Made by a program: the position numbers and the translations under genes. Below, one piece after another: positions 6,909 through 9,908 of a stretch of DNA of 9,908 nucleotides. A model generated the notes under the pieces. That model saw only the letters and a program-made list of their open reading frames with translations. It was not told the origin of the DNA and made no database searches. How positions within the stretch are numbered: position 1 is the stretch's first letter; each line of letters starts with the position of its first letter. This DNA is from Bacteroidales bacterium (GTDB lineage Bacteria > Bacteroidota > Bacteroidia > Bacteroidales > F082): positions 1-9,908 of the forward strand of contig CAAGMM010000159.1 of the NCBI GenBank assembly GCA_900771045.1, written 5' to 3'.

Positions 6909-8099
6909 TTAGTCTTCAACGATTTCGATAACCTGACCGGAACCGACGGTACGGCCGCCTTCACGGATAGCGAAGCGGAGACCTTTGTCCATAGCGATTT
7001 CGGCAATCAATTTGACATCGATGGTGACGTGGTCGCCGGGCATAACCATTTCCATTCCGTCGGGAAGTGTGATCTCGCCGGTAACGTCGGTCGTCCTGAA
7101 GTAGAACTGAGGACGATATTTGTTTCTGAACGGGGTATGACGGCCGCCTTCATCCTTTGAAAGGACGTAGACTTCGCCTTTGAAGTGGCTGTGAGGCTTA
7201 ATCGAACCCGGTTTGGCGATAACCATACCGCGGCGGATTTCGTCTTTGTCGATACCGCGGAGGAGGAGGCCTGCGTTATCGCCGGCTTCGCCTTCGTCCA
7301 ATATCTTACGGAACATCTCAACGCCGGTAACGGTCGATTTGAGTTTCTCAGCGCCCATACCGATAATATCGACGGGGTCGCCGACTTTCACGATACCTGT
7401 CTCGATACGGCCCGTTGCAACGGTACCACGGCCTGTGATTGAGAACACGTCTTCGATAGGCATAAGGAACGGTTTATCGACGGCACGTGCCGGTTCGGGA
7501 ATCCATGTGTCGCAGGCTTCCATAAGTTCGTCGATTTTCGGTGACCAGGTCGGGTCCTCATTGAGGGCGCCGAGTGCTGATCCGCGGATGATAGGAGTAT
7601 TATCACCGTCGAACTCATATTTGCTGAGGAGGTCGCGGACTTCCATTTCGACGAGTTCGAGAAGTTCTTCGTCGTCAACGAGGTCGCACTTGTTGAGGAA
7701 CACCACGAGGCGGGGAACACCTACCTGACGGGCGAGAAGGATGTGCTCGCGGGTCTGGGGCATAGGACCGTCGGTAGCGGCGACAACGATGATAGCGCCG
7801 TCCATCTGAGCGGCACCCGTAACCATGTTCTTAACGTAGTCGGCGTGGCCGGGGCAGTCAACGTGGGCGTAGTGACGTTTTTCAGTCTGGTATTCGACGT
7901 GGGCGGTATTGATGGTAATACCTCTTTCCTTTTCTTCCGGAGCGGCGTCGATGGAGTCGAACGACTTAAACTCCGACAAGCCCTTGGCGGCCAAGTGCTT
8001 GGTGATAGCAGCGGTCAAAGTAGTCTTACCATGGTCAACGTGACCGATAGTACCAATATTGACGTGCGGTTTAGATCTGTCAAATTTTTCTTTTGCCAT
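6909..8099 (-). CDS. tuf: Translation elongation factor Tu (EF-Tu)
   Basis: The GTPase that delivers aminoacyl-tRNA to the ribosomal A site. It is 396 aa, standard length. GTP-binding motifs are complete: G1 GHVDHGKT (19-26), G2 threonine in RGITIN (T62), G3 DCPGH (81-85, with catalytic H85), G4 NKCD (136-139) and G5 SAL near residue 174. Domains 2 and 3 follow, with GRGTVATGRIETG and the C-terminal FAIREGGRTVGSGQV. The start is the ATG of MAKEKFDRSKPHVN at 8099. The open frame extends upstream to 8258, but that part is read through the tRNA genes and is not real. There is no Shine-Dalgarno (AATAAAGAAGTTATG). It begins 50 nt after tRNA-Thr(GGU) with no promoter match between, so it is probably cotranscribed with the tRNAs. 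Confidence 0.98.
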   Translation of the reverse strand: MAKEKFDRSKPHVNIGTIGHVDHGKTTLTAAITKHLAAKGLSEFKSFDSIDAAPEEKERGITINTAHVEYQTEKRHYAHVDCPGHADYVKNMVTGAAQMDGAIIVVAATDGPMPQTREHILLARQVGVPRLVVFLNKCDLVDDEELLELVEMEVRDLLSKYEFDGDNTPIIRGSALGALNEDPTWSPKIDELMEACDTWIPEPARAVDKPFLMPIEDVFSITGRGTVATGRIETGIVKVGDPVDIIGMGAEKLKSTVTGVEMFRKILDEGEAGDNAGLLLRGIDKDEIRRGMVIAKPGSIKPHSHFKGEVYVLSKDEGGRHTPFRNKYRPQFYFRTTDVTGEITLPDGMEMVMPGDHVTIDVKLIAEIAMDKGLRFAIREGGRTVGSGQVIEIVED

Positions 8100-8149
8100 A
8101 ACTTCTTTATTTTTACTTAAGGTTAATAAATTATTCTCTACAATAACAG

Positions 8150-8221
<72 letters not shown>

Positions 8222-8230
8222 AACCTGAAG

Positions 8231-8303
8231 AGCGGAAGACGGGGCTCGAACCCGCCACCTAAAGCTTGGAAGGCTTTCGCTCTGCCAAATGAGCTACTTC
8301 CGC
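8231..8303 (-). tRNA. tRNA-Gly (anticodon UCC)
   Basis: A 73-nt cloverleaf. The acceptor stem is GCGGAAG/CTTCCGC, the D arm GCTC-ATTTGGCA-GAGC, the anticodon arm AAAGC-CTTCCAA-GCTTT with anticodon TCC, and the T arm GCGGG-TTCGAGC-CCCGT. The discriminator is U73 and CCA is not encoded. Spacers of 10 nt to tRNA-Tyr and 9 nt to tRNA-Thr imply a polycistronic precursor. It corresponds in position and anticodon to E. coli glyT. Confidence 0.96.
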
Positions 8304-8313
8304 ATTTCTTTCG

Positions 8314-8395
8314 TGGGGGAGGGTGGACTCGAACCACCGAACTCATCCGAGGACAGATTTACAGTCTGTTGCAATTGCCACTATGCGACTCCCCC
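8314..8395 (-). tRNA. tRNA-Tyr (anticodon GUA)
   Basis: An 82-nt class II tRNA with a long variable arm. The acceptor stem is GGGGGAG/CTCCCCC, the anticodon arm ACAGA-CTGTAAA-TCTGT with anticodon GTA, the variable arm about 14 nt (CCTCGGATGAGTTC), and the T arm GGTGG-TTCGAGT-CCACC. The discriminator is A73 and CCA is not encoded. It corresponds to E. coli tyrU in order and identity. Confidence 0.96.
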
Positions 8396-8418
8396 GAGTC
8401 TTCCAATAAGACAATCCG

Positions 8419-8492
8419 AGCCGGTGGAGGGATTCGAACCCCCGACCCCGAGATTACAAATCACGTGCTCTGGCCAACTGAGCTACACCGGC
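8419..8492 (-). tRNA. tRNA-Thr (anticodon UGU)
   Basis: A 74-nt cloverleaf. The acceptor stem is GCCGGTG/CACCGGC, the D arm GCTC-AGTTGGCCA-GAGC, the anticodon arm CGTGA-TTTGTAA-TCTCG with anticodon TGT, and the T arm GGGGG-TTCGAAT-CCCTC. The third pair of the anticodon stem is U-U, a mismatch. The discriminator is U73 and CCA is not encoded. It is the first gene of the tRNA-tuf unit, the position of E. coli thrU, with a 23-nt spacer to tRNA-Tyr. Confidence 0.95.
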
Positions 8493-8498
8493 ATCGCA

Positions 8499-8507
8499 TC
8501 AAAGAAC
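8499..8507 (-). promoter_or_regulatory. boxA-like antitermination motif in the tRNA leader
   Basis: GTTCTTTGA on the minus strand, 6 nt before the mature 5' end of tRNA-Thr(UGU), resembles boxA elements of stable-RNA leaders (TGCTCTTTA in E. coli, TGTTCTTTGA in Bacillus). boxA binds NusB-S10 and, with NusA and NusG, protects untranslated transcripts from termination. A short match can arise by chance; no boxB or boxC was recognised. Confidence 0.4.
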
Positions 8508-8550
8508 TTCCCGTCACAGTTGACACTCACGTATCTTCTAAAACGGTTTG

Positions 8551-8558
8551 CAAAGTTA
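8551..8558 (-). promoter_or_regulatory. Promoter -7 element of the tRNA-tuf operon
   Basis: TAACTTTG, followed by CA, on the minus strand matches the Bacteroidota -7 consensus TAnnTTTG exactly. Transcription should start around 8545, giving a leader of about 50 nt before tRNA-Thr(UGU). No convincing TTG -33 element is seen. That zone is AT-rich and partly covered by an inverted repeat. This is the only clear promoter found between hpf and rpoB. Confidence 0.75.
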
Positions 8559-8571
8559 CAAAATTTTCTTT

Positions 8572-8586
8572 AAAGTGCGACACTTT
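8572..8586 (-). repeat. Inverted repeat over the -33 zone of the tRNA-tuf promoter
   Basis: AAAGTG-TCG-CACTTT on the minus strand has perfect 6-bp arms and a 3-nt centre. It begins 13 nt upstream of the -7 element and so covers the region where a -33 contact is expected. It could be an operator, or a small hairpin at the end of the xerC-hpf transcript. Neither can be shown from sequence alone. Confidence 0.4.
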
Positions 8587-8590
8587 CTAC

Positions 8591-8609
8591 ATTTTTTTTG
8601 AAAAAAAAT
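8591..8609. repeat. A/T palindrome downstream of hpf
   Basis: ATTTTTTTTGAAAAAAAAT is a perfect odd palindrome with 9-bp arms. On the minus strand its T8 run comes about 17 nt after a weak 5-bp hairpin (8626-8640, CAUUG...CAGUG). It might help end the xerC-hpf transcript, or act as a bent, UP-like AT-rich element for the tRNA promoter. Both are tentative. Confidence 0.35.
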
Positions 8610-8648
8610 ATTTTGCAACTAAACGCACTGAATTTCAATGACTTAAAC

Positions 8649-8945
8649 TTATCCGCGCAGTTTGCCCTTGTATTTTTCGAGCTGTTTTTTCAATGCGTCG
8701 ACGGCCAAATCGACGGCTTCTTCGAATGTGGAGGCCGTTTTTTCGGCGTATAAGTCGTTTCCTTTGAGGTCAATCCTGACATTTGCCGTCTTGTTTTCGC
8801 CCGTTTCGGCGTATCCGAGTTTCAAAACGGCTTCGGCGCCGATGACATCAGAATATTTCGAGCATAACTTCTCGACTTTCTGTTCCACAAAACTCTCCAA
8901 TGAATCCTGCATCGCGAAATGAACCGCTGTAACTGTAACTTTCAT
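8649..8945 (-). CDS. hpf: Short ribosome hibernation promoting factor (HPF/RaiA family)
   Basis: A 98-aa member of the HPF/YfiA family, which binds the 30S decoding region of idle ribosomes, blocks mRNA and tRNA binding, and promotes hibernation. The fold is readable: MKVTVTAVHFAMQDSLESFVEQKVEKL (strand-helix), the middle strands AEAVLKLGYAETGENKTANVRIDLKGNDLYAE, and a final helix TFEEAVDLAVDALKKQLEKYKGK. There is only the N-terminal domain, as in short HPF, with no C-terminal dimerisation domain. It starts 22 nt after the xerC stop and has no promoter of its own visible, so it is likely cotranscribed with xerC. Unlike every other gene here it has a strong Shine-Dalgarno sequence. Confidence 0.94.
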   Translation of the reverse strand: MKVTVTAVHFAMQDSLESFVEQKVEKLCSKYSDVIGAEAVLKLGYAETGENKTANVRIDLKGNDLYAEKTASTFEEAVDLAVDALKKQLEKYKGKLRG

Positions 8946-8950
8946 AAATT

Positions 8951-8957
8951 CCTCCTT
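8951..8957 (-). promoter_or_regulatory. Strong Shine-Dalgarno sequence of hpf
   Basis: AAGGAGG on the minus strand, 5 nt before the hpf ATG, is a near-perfect complement to the 16S rRNA 3' end. It stands out because none of the other protein genes in the window has a recognisable Shine-Dalgarno, as is usual in Bacteroidota. The match could make hpf translation depend on how free the anti-Shine-Dalgarno is on ribosomes. Confidence 0.8.
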
Positions 8958-8967
8958 TTTTTATTGG

Positions 8968-9855
8968 TTATTTTTCATCGCCGAGCGGATGGGCCCGGCT
9001 GTATATATCTTTCAGTTTTTCAATAGTGTTGTGCGTATAAATCTGTGTCGAGCCGAGGCTGCTGTGGCCGAGAAGCTTTTGTATCGCGCGTATGTCGGCG
9101 CCTCCGTTCAGCAGATGCGTCGCGAAAGTGTGCCTCAAAACATGCGGGCTTTTCCGGCTTATGGTCGTCACTCCTTCCAAAATATTATGAATTATATTAT
9201 AAATAAGGTATGGGCTCGCTTCCCCACCCTTGTCGTCAACTATAAGGTTAACGCATTTTCGGCTCGGATATTGTGCGTCTCTGATTTTTTTATATTTTTC
9301 CACAATATCAATGAGTTGTCTTCCTATCGGGATGACCCTTTCCTTGTTTCTTTTCCCTAAAACCTTGATTATAAGTGATTTTTCATCAATATCTTCATCT
9401 TTAAGGCCGCGCAATTCCGCCTGACGCATACCCGTCTGATAAAGAAGTTCGAAGACCGCTTCGGCGCGGCACATAGCGAAATCGTCGTCGTCGGCCTCAA
9501 AAGAAACCTTCTCGATGTCTTGTTCAGGGACGAATTTGGCGATATTTTTGGGATGTTTGAGAGATTTGACGCCGTTCATCGGGCTTTTTTCGATTTTTCC
9601 TTCCCTGAGACAGAACCGGTAAAAAGACCTCAAAGCCGACAAAGTTCGGTTGACACTTCTGTTTTCGAGGCCTTTCTCCTTCATATTCACTATGAAAGAC
9701 CTTATTATCGGAGTTGTCGCGGCGCACAAGCCGATACCGTCGTAATTTTCATCAAGATAAGTCGTAAAGCACTCTAAATCACGACGATAGGCTTCAACGG
9801 TAAGAAGCGAGTAACGTTTTTCAGTCTGAATATATCTGAGAAAATTTTCTATCAT
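8968..9855 (-). CDS. xerC: Tyrosine recombinase, XerC-like
   Basis: A 295-aa site-specific recombinase of the XerC/XerD type, which with a partner resolves chromosome dimers at dif. The N-terminal core-binding (SAM-like) domain spans about residues 1-100 (FLRYIQTEKRYSLLTVEAYR, SVNRTLSALRSFYRF). The catalytic domain carries all six expected residues: R144 in TGMR, K168 in VLGKRNKERVIP, H238 and R241 in SPHVLRHTFATHLL, H264 in LLGHSSLGSTQ and nucleophile Y273 in IYTH. Length matches XerC/XerD (about 298 aa). The C-terminal AHP motif, often AHPRA in XerC, reads AHPLG here. The start is ATG at 9855, 17 nt after the -7 element. No recombination site or phage gene is nearby, and the neighbours suggest a housekeeping rather than an integrase role. 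XerC against XerD is not settled by sequence alone. Confidence 0.92.
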   Translation of the reverse strand: MIENFLRYIQTEKRYSLLTVEAYRRDLECFTTYLDENYDGIGLCAATTPIIRSFIVNMKEKGLENRSVNRTLSALRSFYRFCLREGKIEKSPMNGVKSLKHPKNIAKFVPEQDIEKVSFEADDDDFAMCRAEAVFELLYQTGMRQAELRGLKDEDIDEKSLIIKVLGKRNKERVIPIGRQLIDIVEKYKKIRDAQYPSRKCVNLIVDDKGGEASPYLIYNIIHNILEGVTTISRKSPHVLRHTFATHLLNGGADIRAIQKLLGHSSLGSTQIYTHNTIEKLKDIYSRAHPLGDEK

Positions 9856-9872
9856 TGAAACTAATTTTTATG

Positions 9873-9880
9873 CAAAGATA
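9873..9880 (-). promoter_or_regulatory. Promoter -7 element of xerC-hpf
   Basis: TATCTTTG on the minus strand matches the Bacteroidota TAnnTTTG consensus, 17 nt before the xerC ATG. The predicted 5' leader is very short, about 10 nt. The upstream -33 region is A-rich without a clear TTG. Confidence 0.65.
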
Positions 9881-9887
9881 AGATTTT

Positions 9888-9908
9888 TTTTAGAAGATAG
9901 AAGTTAGA
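9888..9908 (-). repeat. Degenerate heptad repeat at the window edge
   Basis: On the minus strand three consecutive 7-nt units read TCTAACT, TCTATCT and TCTAAAA, sharing TCTA at a 7-bp period. The run reaches the window edge and may continue beyond it. It lies just upstream of the xerC promoter. Three degenerate units are weak evidence for a real tandem array. Confidence 0.3.

Noticed and set aside
8968..9855. xerC homologue as an integrase of a mobile element
   Set aside because: No phage, transposon or attachment-site features accompany it. Length and motifs fit housekeeping XerC/XerD, and the tRNA genes nearby are intact with no duplicated 3' ends visible.

Overview
This window is a core translation and transcription locus from the phylum Bacteroidota, most likely order Bacteroidales. 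Three things point there. RpoB, NusG, L11, EF-Tu and the Xer recombinase all read like Bacteroidales family members. The two recognisable promoters match the TAnnTTTG -7 element used by the Bacteroidota primary sigma factor. Almost every start codon lacks a Shine-Dalgarno sequence and follows an A-rich stretch instead. All genes lie on the minus strand, so transcription runs from high to low coordinates.

In transcription order: (1) 9908-8649 holds a promoter, a XerC-like tyrosine recombinase and a short ribosome hibernation factor (hpf), the two genes 22 nt apart. (2) 8648-8493 is a 156-nt AT-rich regulatory gap. It holds inverted repeats, a strong TAACTTTG promoter element and a boxA-like sequence. 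(3) 8492-8150 holds four tRNA genes: Thr(UGU), Tyr(GUA), Gly(UCC) and Thr(GGU). (4) 8099-6909 is tuf (EF-Tu). (5) 6895-6856 is a hairpin containing a direct repeat, followed by tRNA-Trp(CCA) at 6851-6779. (6) 6753-3754 holds secE, nusG, rplK (L11), rplA (L1), rplJ (L10) and rplL (L7/L12). (7) A 118-nt gap with a strong hairpin separates rplL from rpoB. rpoB appears to start at a TTG codon and runs off the low-coordinate edge, with about 60 C-terminal codons missing. rpoC is expected next.

The order Thr-Tyr-Gly-Thr-tuf-secE-nusG-L11-L1-L10-L7/L12-rpoB is that of the E. coli thrU-tufB through rpoB region. Here tRNA-Trp is inserted between tuf and secE. The genes supply linked parts of gene expression: tRNAs and EF-Tu for decoding, the L11/L10-L7/L12 stalk base and stalk that recruit EF-Tu, L1 for E-site tRNA release, NusG and RpoB for transcription, SecE for export, and HPF for shutting ribosomes down.

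I found no mobile element, CRISPR array, defence system or other accessory system. The points worth a second look are small and regulatory: the only strong Shine-Dalgarno in the window sits before hpf, rpoB seems to use TTG, two intercistronic hairpins look like processing or attenuation sites, a boxA-like motif precedes the first tRNA, and there is no room for a classical L10 leader.
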